Counted from the stretch's first letter, positions 1 through 10,040 are shown. The stretch: 64,000 nucleotides of DNA from Lactobacillus sp. MRS-253-APC-2B (GCF_012843675.1 NZ_JABAFO010000002.1:124001-188000); one strand, 5' to 3'. The notes: generated by a model not told the origin, from the sequence alone. Numbers and translations: made by a program.

Positions 1-173
1 ACTTGCCAAGGGGAACGCGCAGTGGCTTGATCTCAGCCCCGAAGATTTTAAAAGACGTCCCATCGATTGAATTTGTGCGCTTCAGTGCGGCGGATGTGGT
101 TCGGCATCCAGTTGTAGCGCGGATCATTACGGCTTATGAAAATGATGAGCAGCAGACTTTGGAGAAAAAATAA
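1..173 (+). CDS. phoH: PhoH-like ATPase, 3' end only
   Basis: Only the last 56 codons are present (reading frame begins at base 3). The translated tail contains SGLISAPKILKDVP and VVRHPVVARIITAYE, which match the conserved C-terminus of the PhoH family of P-loop ATPases/RNA-associated NTPases; the nucleotide-binding motifs lie upstream of the window. The stop codon TAA shares its last base with the ATG of ybeY (TAATG), the usual phoH-ybeY coupling in Firmicutes. The identification rests on the short tail plus this context. Confidence 0.85.
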   Translation, partial: LPRGTRSGLISAPKILKDVPSIEFVRFSAADVVRHPVVARIITAYENDEQQTLEKK

Positions 174-655
174 TGGATATTGAAATCTACGACCAAACCG
201 ACGATCACGCCGTCAGTCAATCACAATTGCAGCTGGCACATGACATTTTAGACTATGCCGCTAAGTATCTTGAATTAAAGGACAATACGGAGATCTCTTT
301 GACCTTTGTCCATAATCCGCAGATTAGAAAGCTGAATGCCCAGTATCGTGGCGTTGATCGGGCAACCGACGTTTTGAGCTTTGCTTTAGAGGATGACAGC
401 GATGACTCACCAATTTTACTGGATCCAGAATTGGCAGCCCAGATTCCGGAAAATCTAGGCGACTTGTTCATCTCAATTGACAAGGTTGCTGAGCAGGCTA
501 GATTTCTAGGGCACTCTGCCGATCGTGAGCTGGGCTTTTTGATCGTGCATGGCTTTTTGCATCTAAATGGCTATGATCACGAGCAAAAAGACGATGAAGA
601 AAAAATGTTTAAGCTGCAAGAGGAGATTTTAAATGGCTATGGGCTCCCAAGATAA
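173..655 (+). CDS. ybeY: Endoribonuclease YbeY (16S rRNA maturation)
   Basis: 160 residues, normal family length. YbeY is a zinc-dependent single-strand endoribonuclease involved in 16S rRNA 3' end maturation and ribosome quality control. The zinc motif HxxxHxxxxxH is visible as H126, H130 and H136 in VHGFLHLNGYDH, and the upstream RATDVLSF segment is also characteristic. Translation is probably coupled to phoH by the TAATG overlap, and the 3' end overlaps dgkA by 23 bp, consistent with one operon phoH-ybeY-dgkA-era-recO. Confidence 0.97.
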   Translation: MDIEIYDQTDDHAVSQSQLQLAHDILDYAAKYLELKDNTEISLTFVHNPQIRKLNAQYRGVDRATDVLSFALEDDSDDSPILLDPELAAQIPENLGDLFISIDKVAEQARFLGHSADRELGFLIVHGFLHLNGYDHEQKDDEEKMFKLQEEILNGYGLPR

Positions 656-1037
656 GCATCAGGTTGAAAAAAATCGCCATTTCATTCAGGCACTGGGACA
701 TGCCTGGGATGGGGTCAAAGATGTCGTCAAAAAAGAACGCAACATGCGCTTTCACATCGTTGCGGCTATTTTGGTGATAATTGTGGCGTTTTGGCTGCAG
801 GTCAACGTTTTTGAGTGGCTGTGGCTGCTTTCAGCGATTTTTGTTGTGTTTGCCGCTGAATTTGCCAATACGATCGTTGAAGAATTGGTGGACCTGGTCG
901 TGCACCATCATTATGATCTGGATGCCAAGTATGCCAAAGACATTGCTGCGGGGGTCGTTTTATTGGCGGCCTTTTACGCGGTGCTGGTCGGGTTGTTTAT
1001 CTTCTGGCCCAAACTAAGGGCTTTGTTTGGTATTTAA
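633..1037 (+). CDS. dgkA: Diacylglycerol/undecaprenol kinase, DgkA family
   Basis: 134-residue membrane protein. In Gram-positive bacteria this family phosphorylates undecaprenol, recycling the lipid carrier for wall synthesis. Three hydrophobic segments are seen (about residues 41-58, 63-80 and 106-127), and the signature AEFANTIVEELVDL near residues 75-88 matches the family's E-x-N-T-x-x-E active-site block. The start at 633 lies inside ybeY and is preceded by a GGAG at a suitable distance, so the two genes overlap by 23 bp. Substrate preference cannot be told from sequence alone. Confidence 0.93.
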   Translation: MAMGSQDKHQVEKNRHFIQALGHAWDGVKDVVKKERNMRFHIVAAILVIIVAFWLQVNVFEWLWLLSAIFVVFAAEFANTIVEELVDLVVHHHYDLDAKYAKDIAAGVVLLAAFYAVLVGLFIFWPKLRALFGI

Positions 1038-1056
1038 ACGTTAAGAAAGGACAATT

Positions 1057-1965
1057 ATGGACAATCCAAATTTTAAATCTGGTTTTGTAGCTTTGATTGG
1101 TCGGCCCAACGTCGGCAAGTCAACGCTTTTAAACTATGTCGTTGGTCAAAAGGTTGCCATCATGAGTAACGTGGCCCAAACGACGCGCAACAAGATTCAA
1201 GGAATCTATACGACTAATGAGGCGCAGATCGTCTTTATCGATACGCCAGGGGTGCACAAGCCGCAAACCAAGCTGGGCGACTTTATGGAGCGCTCAACGC
1301 TGTCCGCATTGGATGAAGTCGATGCGGTCTTGTACGTGGTCGCAGCTGATGAAAAACGCGGCCCTGGCGACAACTTCATCATGGAACGACTCAAACAGGT
1401 TAAAAAACCGATCTATCTGGTCGTCAACAAAATTGACAAGGTGCACCCTAACGAGCTACCAGGCATCGTTAAGCAGTTTGAAGACGGTACGGTCAAGTTT
1501 GCTGACGTCGTACCCGTTTCGGCATTAAATGGCAACAACGTCAATGCCTTGATTAACAAGCTGGTCGAGCAGCTGCCAAACGGTCCGCAGTATTATCCAA
1601 GCGATCAGATCAGCGACCACCCCGAGCGCTTCGTAATTGCTGAAATGATTAGAGAAAAAGTCTTTATGATGACGCGTCAGGAAGTACCACATTCGGTTGC
1701 CGTCGATGTTATGTCAGTCAAGCGCCAAGATGACGAGACGATTCACATCAATGCCAACATTATCGTGGAGCGTCCTGGTCAAAAAGGCATCATCATTGGC
1801 AAAAAAGGCCAGATGCTTAAACAAATCGGTACCATGGCCAGAAAAGACATCGAGCATTTGTTGGGCGATCGGGTCTACTTGCAGCTGTGGGTCAAGGTCG
1901 TACCCGGCTGGCGGGACAAGTCGGCCATGCTCAAAGACTACGGCTATCGCAACACCGACTATTAA
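1057..1965 (+). CDS. era: GTPase Era
   Basis: 302 residues. Era is an essential GTPase that binds 16S rRNA near its 3' end and couples 30S assembly to cell cycle. The N-terminal GTPase domain shows G1 GRPNVGKST (residues 15-23), G3 DTPG near 63 and G4 NKID near 124. The C-terminal KH RNA-binding domain contains [14 protein letters not shown]. The start is preceded by AAGAAAGGA. Its position between dgkA and recO is the standard Firmicutes arrangement. Confidence 0.98.
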   Translation: MDNPNFKSGFVALIGRPNVGKSTLLNYVVGQKVAIMSNVAQTTRNKIQGIYTTNEAQIVFIDTPGVHKPQTKLGDFMERSTLSALDEVDAVLYVVAADEKRGPGDNFIMERLKQVKKPIYLVVNKIDKVHPNELPGIVKQFEDGTVKFADVVPVSALNGNNVNALINKLVEQLPNGPQYYPSDQISDHPERFVIAEMIREKVFMMTRQEVPHSVAVDVMSVKRQDDETIHINANIIVERPGQKGIIIGKKGQMLKQIGTMARKDIEHLLGDRVYLQLWVKVVPGWRDKSAMLKDYGYRNTDY

Positions 1966-1979
1966 AAGGGGCTGAGACC

Positions 1980-2768
1980 ATGGCGCGGGAAAACACGTCC
2001 TTTGCCGGTATCGTTATGTATCGGCGACCATACAAGGAACGTGATCTGCTGGTCAAGTTTTTAACCGATAAGCGCGGACCAATGATGTTTTTCGTGCGGG
2101 GCGGCAATCGCTCCCATGCCAAGATTACCAGCGATATTTTGCCATTTACCCATGGTCAGTATACCGGCTGGCTGGCTGATGACGGGTCGCTGAGCTATTT
2201 GAGCGCGGCTCGCGATACGCGCCAGTACGTGCATCTGGGCGAAGATCCCCTGCGCAGCGCCTATGCAACTTACATTTTGGAGCTGGTCGATGCGACTTTT
2301 GAAGAAGGACGCTCAATTGGCGGCTGGTTTCATCAGGTTGAATCGGCGCTTAATCTAATCGACAAGGGGCAAGATCCGCAAATCGTGGCCAATGTCTTGG
2401 AAGTCCAGTTTTTACCGCTGTTGGGAGCGGCTCAGACCTGGGATCGCTGCACGGTCTGTGGTCAAAATGATCGGCCCCTGGATTTTTCCGAAGCCAATGG
2501 GGGGATGCTGTGCAGTCGGCATTGGAATTTAGATGAGCGAAGGTTTCATCTGGATCGCCGGACGGTTGGCTACCTGCAGCTGTTTGCCGGCTTGAATCTG
2601 GCACAGATCAATCGGATTCAGGTTGATCAAAGCGTCAAAAAGCGCCTGCGCTATACGCTGGATCGTATCTATGACGATGAGCTAGGTCTGCATTTAAAGA
2701 GCAAGCGATTCATTGATCAAATGGCGACCTGGGAAAATCAATTGAAAAATCTTCGCTCTGAAAATTGA
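1980..2768 (+). CDS. recO: DNA repair protein RecO
   Basis: 262 residues from the ATG at 1980, which follows AAAGGGGC; the frame is open further upstream into era but that extension lacks a ribosome binding site and family similarity. RecO mediates RecA loading on SSB-coated DNA in the RecFOR pathway. The N-terminal OB-fold region begins FAGIVMYRRPYKERDLLVKF. A zinc-finger-like set of cysteines (RCTVCG, then MLCSRHW) lies around residues 154-182. The stop codon overlaps the -35 hexamer of the glyQS promoter. Confidence 0.95.
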   Translation: MARENTSFAGIVMYRRPYKERDLLVKFLTDKRGPMMFFVRGGNRSHAKITSDILPFTHGQYTGWLADDGSLSYLSAARDTRQYVHLGEDPLRSAYATYILELVDATFEEGRSIGGWFHQVESALNLIDKGQDPQIVANVLEVQFLPLLGAAQTWDRCTVCGQNDRPLDFSEANGGMLCSRHWNLDERRFHLDRRTVGYLQLFAGLNLAQINRIQVDQSVKKRLRYTLDRIYDDELGLHLKSKRFIDQMATWENQLKNLRSEN

Positions 2769-2793
2769 CAAGTCCAAAGCAGTTGTCTATGAT
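2765..2793 (+). promoter_or_regulatory. Promoter of the glyQS T-box operon
   Basis: TTGACA (2765-2770), 17 bp spacer and TATGAT (2788-2793): a near-consensus vegetative promoter whose -35 box overlaps the recO stop codon. It sits directly ahead of the T-box leader. Confidence 0.85.
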
Positions 2794-2799
2794 AAAGAG

Positions 2800-3026
2800 G
2801 CAACTAAATTTAAATCTAATCGACGATGACAAAGAGTCGCTGTCTACTGTCGAACCAAAGCGATCATGGGATGGTGAAAGCCATGATAACGATCGGGCAG
2901 CGTGGCACTTTAACAGTCGCTTAATTAAGCTGTTCTGTATTTAAGATGCAGAAAAGCAGGGTGGAACCGCGAATTAACTTCGTCCCTGCAATGACCAGTC
3001 CAACTGGCCATTGTGGGGACTTTTTA
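2800..3026 (+). promoter_or_regulatory. T-box leader, glycyl-tRNA responsive (glyQS)
   Basis: A roughly 225-nt untranslated leader between the promoter and glyQ. The invariant T-box sequence AGGGTGGAACCGCG is at 2958-2971, followed by an intrinsic terminator, and GGGATGGTGAAAGCC near 2870 resembles the region preceding the antiterminator in glyQS leaders. Uncharged tRNA-Gly would stabilise the antiterminator and turn on glyQS. The glycine specifier codon was not confidently placed by eye; specificity is inferred from the downstream genes. Confidence 0.93.
2982..3026 (+). terminator. T-box regulated intrinsic terminator
   Basis: GTCCCTGCAATG pairs with CATTGTGGGGAC around a short loop and is followed by a run of T. 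This is the conditional terminator of the glyQS T-box. Confidence 0.88.
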
Positions 3027-3045
3027 CGTTGAAAGGAGTCAGATT

Positions 3046-4029
3046 ATGTCAAAGAAACTCACCGTTCAAGAGATCATTTTTACTCTTGAAAAGTATTGGA
3101 CCGATCAAGGTTGCATGCTGATGCAGGCCTACGACAACGAAAAGGGTGCCGGGACGATGAGCCCATATACCTTCTTGCGGGCAATCGGTCCTGAACCATG
3201 GAACGTAGCCTACGTTGAGCCATCACGGCGGCCTGCCGATGGACGTTATGGTGAAAACCCGAACCGGCTTTACCAGCACCACCAGTTCCAGGTTTTAATG
3301 AAGCCATCACCAGACAATATTCAAGAGCTTTATTTAGGCAGTTTAAAGCAGCTGGGCATTGAGCCATTGGAACATGATATCCGTTTTGTTGAAGACAACT
3401 GGGAAAACCCTTCAATGGGCTGTGCCGGCGTTGGTTGGGAAATCTGGCTTGATGGAATGGAAGTTACGCAGTTTACCTACTTCCAAGTGGTTGGTGAACT
3501 GCAGATGGATCCAGTAGCAGCCGAAGTTACTTATGGTCTGGAACGATTAGCTGAATACATCCAAAACGTTGACAGCGTCTATGATCTGGAATGGGCAGAC
3601 GGCGTTAAGTACGGTGATATCTTTAAAGAACCTGAATACGAGCACTCCAAGTACAGTTTTGAAGAAAGCAACCAAGACATGCTGCTCCAAGAATTCAACG
3701 ACTATGAAGCAGAAGCCAAACGCTTGATCAAGCTTGGTCTGGTACACCCAGCGTACGATTACGTTTTGAAGTGCAGCCACACGTTTAATCTGTTGGATGC
3801 GCGCGGGGCAGTTTCCGTTACCGAGCGGGCCGGCTATCTACACCGGATCCGGATCATGGCCAAGTCGATTGCCAAGGCGTTTGTTGAAGAACGTCGTAAG
3901 CTGGGCTTCCCATTGATTCACGATGAAAAAGAGCGTCAGGCAACGGTTGAAAAGTACACCAAGCTGGCGGAAAAAGCAGCGGCACGGGCAGCTAAGCAGG
4001 CTGCCAAGGCTAAGAAGGAGGACAAGTAA
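3046..4029 (+). CDS. glyQ: Glycyl-tRNA synthetase alpha subunit
   Basis: 327 residues from the ATG at 3046, preceded by GAAAGGAG; an in-frame extension to 3013 runs through the terminator stem and is not used. GlyQ is the catalytic alpha subunit of the bacterial alpha2beta2 glycyl-tRNA synthetase and performs glycine activation. The protein shows the class II core ([35 protein letters not shown]-like segment) and ends in an Ala/Lys-rich tail. It abuts glyS, with the stop and start codons adjacent, so the subunits are co-translated. Confidence 0.97.
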   Translation: MSKKLTVQEIIFTLEKYWTDQGCMLMQAYDNEKGAGTMSPYTFLRAIGPEPWNVAYVEPSRRPADGRYGENPNRLYQHHQFQVLMKPSPDNIQELYLGSLKQLGIEPLEHDIRFVEDNWENPSMGCAGVGWEIWLDGMEVTQFTYFQVVGELQMDPVAAEVTYGLERLAEYIQNVDSVYDLEWADGVKYGDIFKEPEYEHSKYSFEESNQDMLLQEFNDYEAEAKRLIKLGLVHPAYDYVLKCSHTFNLLDARGAVSVTERAGYLHRIRIMAKSIAKAFVEERRKLGFPLIHDEKERQATVEKYTKLAEKAAARAAKQAAKAKKEDK

Positions 4030-6108
4030 ATGGCACATTCATATCTGTTGGAAATTGGGCTTGAAGAAATGCCTGCGCATGTCGTAACGCCAAGCATCAA
4101 GCAACTGCATGAGCGCGTAGCCCAATACTTGAAGGAACAGCGCATTGACTTTGAAAAGATTCAGGAATTTGCCACGCCGCGTCGCTTGGCCCTGCTGATT
4201 TCCGGCCTGGCCGACAAACAGCCCGATGTCAACGAATCCGTAAAGGGCCCGGCCAAAAAGATCGCCCAAGACGCTGATGGCAACTGGACCAAGGCGGCAA
4301 TCGGCTTTACGCGTGGTCAAGGCGTCAGCGTTGATGACATTGAGTTTAAAGAAATCAAGGGCGTCGAATATGTCTACGTTGAAAAGCATGTTGCCGGTAA
4401 GCCGGTAGACCAAGTGCTGCCGGGCTTAAAGAATGTCATCGAATCCATGAACTTCCCAACCATGATGAAGTGGGGCCACCACTCGCTGCAGTTCGTACGG
4501 CCAATTCGCTGGCTGGTATCGCTTTTGGATGACGAGGTCGTGCCATTTGCCATCCTGGACGTTATCGCTGACCGCGAGACGCGGGGTCACCGTTTCTTGG
4601 GCCACGATATCGAGATCAAGAATGCCGAGGACTACGAAGCCGCTTTGCATGATGATTTTGTCATTGCCAACCAAAAGCAGCGCAAGGCTTTGATCAAGTC
4701 GCAAATTGACCAGATCCTGGCTGAAAACGACTGGGTTATCGACTGGGATGAAGAACTGCTGGAAGAAGTCAACAATCTGGTTGAATGGCCAACCTCATTT
4801 GCCGGTTCGTTTGACGAAAAGTACCTGGTGCTGCCTGAAGAGGTTCTGATTACCTCCATGAAAGACAACCAGCGCTTCTTCTGCGTACGTGATCATGAAG
4901 GCAAGCTTTTGCCACACTTTATTGCGGTCCGCAATGGTAACAGCGAATACCTGGAAAACGTGATCAAGGGTAACGAACGGGTGCTGGTACCACGTTTGGA
5001 AGATGCCAAGTTCTTTTATGAAGAGGACCAAAAGATTACGATCGATCAATACGTGGAACGCTTAAAGAAGGTCAGCTTCCATGACAAGATCAGCTCAATG
5101 TACGATAAGATGGCACGCACGGCAGTATTGGCTCAACTGCTTGGCCAAAAGCTGAACTTTAATGATGCAGAGCTGGCCGATTTAGATCGGGCCGCTCACA
5201 TCTACAAGTTTGACCTGACTACGCAAATGGTTGGTGAATTCTCTGAGCTGCAAGGGATCATGGGTGAGATCTACGCCAAGCTGCTGGGCGAAAAAGCCGA
5301 TGTAGCAGCAGCCATCAAGGAACACTACATGCCAATCTCAGCTGAAGGTGATCTGCCAGAAAGCAAGATTGGTGCCGTACTGGCCATTGCCGACAAGCTC
5401 GACAGCATCATCAGCTTCTTTGCCGTTGATATGATTCCAAGCGGCTCCAACGACCCATATGCACTGCGCCGTCAAGCATACGGGATTGTGCGGATCATTG
5501 CTGCACGCGGCTGGCATCTGCCGGTGATGGGAATGGCTGACGAATTTGCCGCTGCCCTGGCTGCTAAGGAATTGACGCCATCATTTGACGTTCAGCACAA
5601 TGCTGACCAAGTACACGCCTTCTTCTTGGACCGGCTCAAGCAATTCTTCAACACGCAGGATCTGCGCTATGACGTGATCGATGCCGTTGTTGATACTAAA
5701 TCCGAAGACGTTGCCAATGTCTTGGCTGCAGCTGAAACCATTGATGCACACAAGGATGACGAAGGCTTTAAAGAAGATATTGAAGCCTTGACGCGGGTGC
5801 TGCGGATTGCCAAAAAAGCCGACTTCAAGGATGGCGTACCAACTATTGATCCAGCCAAGTTCCAGAACCCATCTGAAAAGCAGCTGTTTGATCGGGTCAA
5901 CGGATTGAACGAAAAGTGGGCTGACCAGACTCTGGAGCAAAACTTTGCCGATCTGCGGGCCATGGCACCGGTAATCACCAGCTACTTCGAAGAAAACATG
6001 ATTATGGACAAGGACGAAGACATCCGCAACAACCGGCTGGCACTATTGAAACAGCTGGCTGATGACGTCTACGTACTGGGCAACCTGGATAAGCTGATCG
6101 TTAAATAG
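4030..6108 (+). CDS. glyS: Glycyl-tRNA synthetase beta subunit
   Basis: 692 residues, the usual size for GlyS. The beta subunit supplies tRNA recognition for the alpha2beta2 enzyme. The N-terminus LLEIGLEEMPAHV is the family signature; an HD-like central region (RAAHIYKFDLTTQMVGEFSELQG) and a C-terminal anticodon-binding helical domain follow. The ATG starts immediately after the glyQ stop and uses an AGGAGG inside the glyQ tail. Confidence 0.97.
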   Translation: MAHSYLLEIGLEEMPAHVVTPSIKQLHERVAQYLKEQRIDFEKIQEFATPRRLALLISGLADKQPDVNESVKGPAKKIAQDADGNWTKAAIGFTRGQGVSVDDIEFKEIKGVEYVYVEKHVAGKPVDQVLPGLKNVIESMNFPTMMKWGHHSLQFVRPIRWLVSLLDDEVVPFAILDVIADRETRGHRFLGHDIEIKNAEDYEAALHDDFVIANQKQRKALIKSQIDQILAENDWVIDWDEELLEEVNNLVEWPTSFAGSFDEKYLVLPEEVLITSMKDNQRFFCVRDHEGKLLPHFIAVRNGNSEYLENVIKGNERVLVPRLEDAKFFYEEDQKITIDQYVERLKKVSFHDKISSMYDKMARTAVLAQLLGQKLNFNDAELADLDRAAHIYKFDLTTQMVGEFSELQGIMGEIYAKLLGEKADVAAAIKEHYMPISAEGDLPESKIGAVLAIADKLDSIISFFAVDMIPSGSNDPYALRRQAYGIVRIIAARGWHLPVMGMADEFAAALAAKELTPSFDVQHNADQVHAFFLDRLKQFFNTQDLRYDVIDAVVDTKSEDVANVLAAAETIDAHKDDEGFKEDIEALTRVLRIAKKADFKDGVPTIDPAKFQNPSEKQLFDRVNGLNEKWADQTLEQNFADLRAMAPVITSYFEENMIMDKDEDIRNNRLALLKQLADDVYVLGNLDKLIVK

Positions 6109-6131
6109 TTTTGGTTTATCTGGCAAATAAA

Positions 6132-6159
6132 TTGTTTTGTCAAAGACTTGTGGTATCAT
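6132..6159 (+). promoter_or_regulatory. Probable dnaG-rpoD promoter
   Basis: TTGTTT (6132-6137), 16 bp, then TATCAT (6154-6159) with an upstream TG (extended -10). This is the best promoter-like match in the glyS-dnaG gap. Confidence 0.5.
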
Positions 6160-6208
6160 ATTAAATAGGTATATTAGGTAGTGTGTCAAATACTGCCTAG
6201 AGTCGTCG

Positions 6209-6239
6209 AAGGTCGCATTCCTAATGGAGGCGACCTTTT
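6209..6239 (+). terminator. Terminator-like hairpin in the dnaG leader
   Basis: AAGGTCGC (6209-6216) pairs perfectly with GCGACCTT (6230-6237) around a 13-nt loop and is followed by TTTT. It lies about 30 bp ahead of the dnaG start and downstream of the likely promoter, so it could terminate glyS read-through or attenuate dnaG-rpoD. Confidence 0.6.
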
Positions 6240-6269
6240 GCTACTATTCGTGAGAAATGGGGTGAACGA

Positions 6270-8249
6270 ATGGCGCGACTTTCACAGGAACTGATTGACC
6301 AGGTGCGGCAGTCCGTTGATATTGCTGATGTCATCAGCCAAGACGTGCAGCTGCAGCGGCAGGGAAAGAATCTGGTTGGGCACTGTCCGTTTCACGAGGA
6401 CAATACGCCATCGTTTTCAGTCAGCGAGCAAAAGCAGTTCTTTTATTGCTTTAGCTGTCATCGATCAGGATCGGTTTTTGATTTTTTGATGGAGCTGCAT
6501 CACCTATCGTTTCCGCAAGCTGTCGAGCAGGTGGCCAAACTTGGCAGCGTGACTTTGCCAAGTGATTTTCAGGCTAATGACGAGGCGCGGCAAAGTCAAG
6601 CACCTGACTCGCAGCAAAGCCAGTTGATCAAGCTGCATCAAACGGCAATGCGACTCTATCACCATATTTTGATGAATACGCCAGCTGGTGAACCCGCGCG
6701 GCGCTATCTCAAAAAACGGGGGCTGACCCAGGAACTGATTGACCAATTCAACCTTGGATATGCACCCAAAGAAGAAGTCCTAAAGGTCGTTTTGGAAAAA
6801 GAGGGCCACGACTATCAGCTGCTGCGACGCTCGGGATTGTTTACTGAGAATCGGGATGGCAGCCTGCATGATCGCTTTTTTGATCGTGTCATGTTCCCAC
6901 TAAAGGATGGTCAGGGAAGACCGGTTGCCTTTTCGGGACGATTGCTGCAAAAGAGTGCTGATTCACCTAAGTATCTCAACAGTCCAGAGACACCGATCTT
7001 CAACAAGCGGCGTCTGATCTTTAATTTTGATCTTGCCAAGAAGGCAGCCAGAGAGAATGGGAAACTGTTGCTTTTTGAAGGCTACATGGACGTGATCTCG
7101 GCATATGGAGCCGGGGTTTCAAATGGAATTGCCTCAATGGGGACCAGCCTGACTGATGAGCAGCTGTCAATGATCGTCAAGACCACCAATCAGCTGGACA
7201 TTTGCTATGATGGCGATGCCCCAGGACAAAACGCCATTGAACGGGCCCTAAAGCTGATCGAGGCCAGCCCGGTTGCCAATCAGCTTAGGCTGCGGGTCGT
7301 TCAATTGCCAACCGGGCAGGACCCGGATGAATACATCCAGCAAAATGGTGGGGCGCGGTTTCGGGAATATCTCAAGAATACCGAAGAGACGCCAACGGCA
7401 TTTCGACTGCGCTATCTAAGGCAAGGGCTGAATCTGAGCAATCAGGCTGAGCTGTTGAGCTATCTGAATGCAGCTATTGGCGTAATTGCCAAGGTTAGCG
7501 ACCCAGTAGCCCGCGATGTGTATATTCAGCAATTGGCCAAGGAATTTCAACTCAGCCCACAAAACCTGCAGCAGCAGCTGGCCGTGCAAGTGAAAAAACA
7601 GCCGCCAGTTGCTGTGCCAAATCCAACACCACCAGGGGAACAGTGGTCTGATGATTCAGCGGTCATACCAGGACGGCGACAGTTTAATGGCAGCCAAGGT
7701 CAGCGTTATGGCCGCTATAATCGAAAAAAACACCAGGCTACGGCCCAACCAGCACCACAGGCCGTTGTGCTGACGGCCAGCGAACAGCAGTCATTGGCGC
7801 TTGATCAAACGGAACGAGCCGAACGCCTGTTATTGGTGGCCGTGCTGCATGATTATGGCGTCAGAGCTCAGCTGAAGGCTATGCCTGATTTTGACTTTAT
7901 TCATGACCAGTATCGTCATCTGTACCAGTTGGCATTGAATTATTTTACTGAGCATGATGAATACGAATTGGCCAGCTTTTTGGACTATGTTGATGATCCG
8001 GCCCTTAAAGCAACGTTAACGCAGTTAGATGGACTAGATGCGCAAGCGGCGCTGTCGCCAGAAGCAATTGATGACTGTCTGCGCATCATTATGCAAAAAA
8101 CACCCTTAACACAAAAGATTGCTCAGGTTAAACTGTCGCTGCAGGAAGCCAAGGCACGGAGCAATCAAGAACTAATCACCCAGTTGACTGTAGAGCTGAT
8201 TGAGCTTTATGGCCAAAAGCAACGATTAAAAACGGAGGAGACCAGTTAA
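6270..8249 (+). CDS. dnaG: DNA primase DnaG
   Basis: 659 residues. DnaG makes RNA primers for chromosome replication. The N-terminal CHC2 zinc finger is complete (C39, H42, C60, C63 in [12 protein letters not shown] and FYCFSC). The TOPRIM catalytic core follows, with [17 protein letters not shown] around residues 266-282 and [11 protein letters not shown] near 313. A Q/P-rich linker at about 440-500 leads to the C-terminal DnaB-interaction domain. The start follows GGGGTGAACGA. It is co-directional with rpoD two bases downstream (the macromolecular synthesis operon; rpsU is not present here). Confidence 0.97.
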   Translation: MARLSQELIDQVRQSVDIADVISQDVQLQRQGKNLVGHCPFHEDNTPSFSVSEQKQFFYCFSCHRSGSVFDFLMELHHLSFPQAVEQVAKLGSVTLPSDFQANDEARQSQAPDSQQSQLIKLHQTAMRLYHHILMNTPAGEPARRYLKKRGLTQELIDQFNLGYAPKEEVLKVVLEKEGHDYQLLRRSGLFTENRDGSLHDRFFDRVMFPLKDGQGRPVAFSGRLLQKSADSPKYLNSPETPIFNKRRLIFNFDLAKKAARENGKLLLFEGYMDVISAYGAGVSNGIASMGTSLTDEQLSMIVKTTNQLDICYDGDAPGQNAIERALKLIEASPVANQLRLRVVQLPTGQDPDEYIQQNGGARFREYLKNTEETPTAFRLRYLRQGLNLSNQAELLSYLNAAIGVIAKVSDPVARDVYIQQLAKEFQLSPQNLQQQLAVQVKKQPPVAVPNPTPPGEQWSDDSAVIPGRRQFNGSQGQRYGRYNRKKHQATAQPAPQAVVLTASEQQSLALDQTERAERLLLVAVLHDYGVRAQLKAMPDFDFIHDQYRHLYQLALNYFTEHDEYELASFLDYVDDPALKATLTQLDGLDAQAALSPEAIDDCLRIIMQKTPLTQKIAQVKLSLQEAKARSNQELITQLTVELIELYGQKQRLKTEETS

Positions 8250-8251
8250 TA

Positions 8252-9394
8252 ATGGCAAACAGCAAAAAGAAAGACATGGTAATTTCCAACAAAGCCGACT
8301 TTGATCAAACTGAATACGACAAAGCTGTCGGCAAGCTGATCAGAAGCTACAAGAAGGCCAAGGAAATTCAGTACGATGACTTGACTGACCAGATCGCGAC
8401 TCCGTTTGGCTTAAATGCCCAGGGGATGGACAATCTGCTGCAAAACGTTGAAGATGCCGGAATCAGCGTCGTTGACGAAAAGGGTGATCCGGATCCACGT
8501 GCGCTCAAGGCAACGGAAAAACTGTCCAATAAAGCCTTAAAGGACACGTCAGCGCCAACCAACGTCAAGATCAATGATCCGGTGCGGATGTACTTAAAAG
8601 AAATTGGTCGGGTCAACCTGTTGACGGCTGATGAAGAAATTGCCCTGGCTCAGCGCATCGAAAAAGGCGACGAGCAGGCTAAACAGGAACTGGCCGAAGC
8701 CAACCTGCGTCTGGTAGTTTCCATTGCCAAGCGCTACGTAGGGCGTGGCATGCAGTTCTTGGATCTGATTCAAGAAGGGAACATGGGGCTGATGAAGGCC
8801 GTTGAAAAGTTCGACTATCGGAAAGGATTCAAGTTCTCGACCTACGCTACCTGGTGGATTCGTCAGGCCATTACGCGGGCCATTGCCGACCAGGCGCGGA
8901 CGATTCGGATTCCGGTACACATGGTTGAAACCATCAACAAGCTGATCCGGATTCAGCGTCAACTGCTGCAGGATCTTGGCCGGGAACCATTACCAGAAGA
9001 AATCGGTGCCGAAATGGACATGCCAACCAAGAAGGTACGTGAAATTCTCAAGATTGCGCAAGAACCGGTCTCTTTGGAAACGCCAATCGGTGAAGAGGAC
9101 GACTCGCACCTGGGTGACTTTATCGAAGACCAGGATGCTACCAGTCCGGCTGACCATGCTGCTTATGAAATGATGAAAAAACAGCTGGAAAACGTACTGG
9201 ATACGCTGACTGACCGTGAAGAAAATGTCTTACGGCTGCGTTTTGGTCTTGATGATGGCCGGACGCGCACGCTGGAAGAAGTCGGTAAGGTCTTTGGCGT
9301 TACGCGGGAACGGATTCGTCAAATCGAGGCCAAAGCTTTGCGTAAGCTGCGCCACCCATCACGTTCCAAGCAATTAAAGGACTTCTTGGAATAA
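8252..9394 (+). CDS. rpoD: Primary sigma factor RpoD (SigA)
   Basis: 380 residues, typical of the short SigA proteins of Firmicutes. Region 1.2 and 2 include [20 protein letters not shown], and the -10 recognition helix contains [19 protein letters not shown]. Region 4 carries the [21 protein letters not shown] for -35 contact. Start ATG at 8252 follows GGAGGAG in the dnaG tail. It is the vegetative sigma factor and presumably reads all the promoters noted here. Confidence 0.98.
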   Translation: MANSKKKDMVISNKADFDQTEYDKAVGKLIRSYKKAKEIQYDDLTDQIATPFGLNAQGMDNLLQNVEDAGISVVDEKGDPDPRALKATEKLSNKALKDTSAPTNVKINDPVRMYLKEIGRVNLLTADEEIALAQRIEKGDEQAKQELAEANLRLVVSIAKRYVGRGMQFLDLIQEGNMGLMKAVEKFDYRKGFKFSTYATWWIRQAITRAIADQARTIRIPVHMVETINKLIRIQRQLLQDLGREPLPEEIGAEMDMPTKKVREILKIAQEPVSLETPIGEEDDSHLGDFIEDQDATSPADHAAYEMMKKQLENVLDTLTDREENVLRLRFGLDDGRTRTLEEVGKVFGVTRERIRQIEAKALRKLRHPSRSKQLKDFLE

Positions 9395-9441
9395 TCCGAG
9401 TTATAAAGGATCTTTATCAGGTCGAATTGATGAAGATCGAT

Positions 9442-9474
9442 TCCCTGCTTCAAAATTGAAGTGGGGATTTTTTT
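9442..9474 (+). terminator. Terminator after rpoD
   Basis: TCCC-tg-CTTC stem pairs with GAAG-tg-GGGA around AAAATT, followed by seven T. Confidence 0.82.
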
Positions 9475-9580
9475 GCAAATTGGCATGAATTGATTAGACG
9501 ATGACGCGTAAAGATGTTCAGAAACAGGATGATTTTATCTAAAATGAAATCATCAAATCTAACTATAAAAGAAAAAATTC

Positions 9581-10009
9581 ATGTCTAATCAAACTACAAT
9601 TCTTTTAGGCGCTACGGGTGAAGTTGGCGGTCATATTCTGCGAGAACTACTGAACAGTCCCGCTTATCAAACAATTACAGAATTGATCAAGCAAAAGTAC
9701 CACGTGAAACCGGATTTTCCTTGGCATTCTAAACAGAATCAAGATAACGGCGTTTTTCGTCATCTTGATTCAGGCAAGTGGTTTGGATTGATCATGAATA
9801 TTAAGCGCAGTCTATTGACCAAGGATAATGATGAACAATTTGTTGATGTGATCAACTTAAAGAGCAATTCGTTGCCAATTGATGCCAAAAGCGTTTTTCC
9901 AGCGTACCATATGAATCATCGCTACTGGATCTCAGTGGTGTTAGATGATCGGTTGAGTGATGATACCATAATGAAAATGATCGGTGAAAGCTTCGTGCTG
10001 ACAGGCTAA
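9581..10009 (+). CDS. Chimeric protein: Rossmann-type N-terminal stub joined to an MmcQ/YjbR domain
   Basis: 142 residues. Residues 1-28 (TTILLGATGEVGGHIL, ELLNSPAY) look like the dinucleotide-binding start of an NAD(P)-dependent epimerase/dehydratase. Residues from about 32 on (ELIKQKYHVKPDFPW, KWFGLIMNI, PAYHMNHRYWISVVLDD) match the MmcQ/YjbR family, a small CyaY-fold protein of uncertain function. The Rossmann part stops just after its first strand-helix, so it cannot be an active oxidoreductase. No good ribosome binding site precedes ATG 9581, and a GATGATTT/AAATCATC hairpin lies 27 bp upstream. An in-frame deletion fusing two neighbouring genes is the simplest reading; the gene may be poorly expressed. 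Confidence 0.65.
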   Translation: MSNQTTILLGATGEVGGHILRELLNSPAYQTITELIKQKYHVKPDFPWHSKQNQDNGVFRHLDSGKWFGLIMNIKRSLLTKDNDEQFVDVINLKSNSLPIDAKSVFPAYHMNHRYWISVVLDDRLSDDTIMKMIGESFVLTG

Positions 10010-10040
10010 GCAGCCAATCAATAACATCACACCCATTTCC

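Noticed and set aside
1887-1979. Longer RecO start at 1887
   Set aside because: It overlaps era by nearly 80 bp without a ribosome site; the family N-terminus begins at 1980.
2982-3045. Longer GlyQ start at 3013
   Set aside because: The extension reads through the T-box terminator stem and has no ribosome site, whereas ATG 3046 follows GAAAGGAG.
3080-3415. Antisense ORFs opposite glyQ, glyS, dnaE, pyk and rpsA
   Set aside because: They mirror strongly biased codons of real genes, lack ribosome sites and show no recognisable domains.
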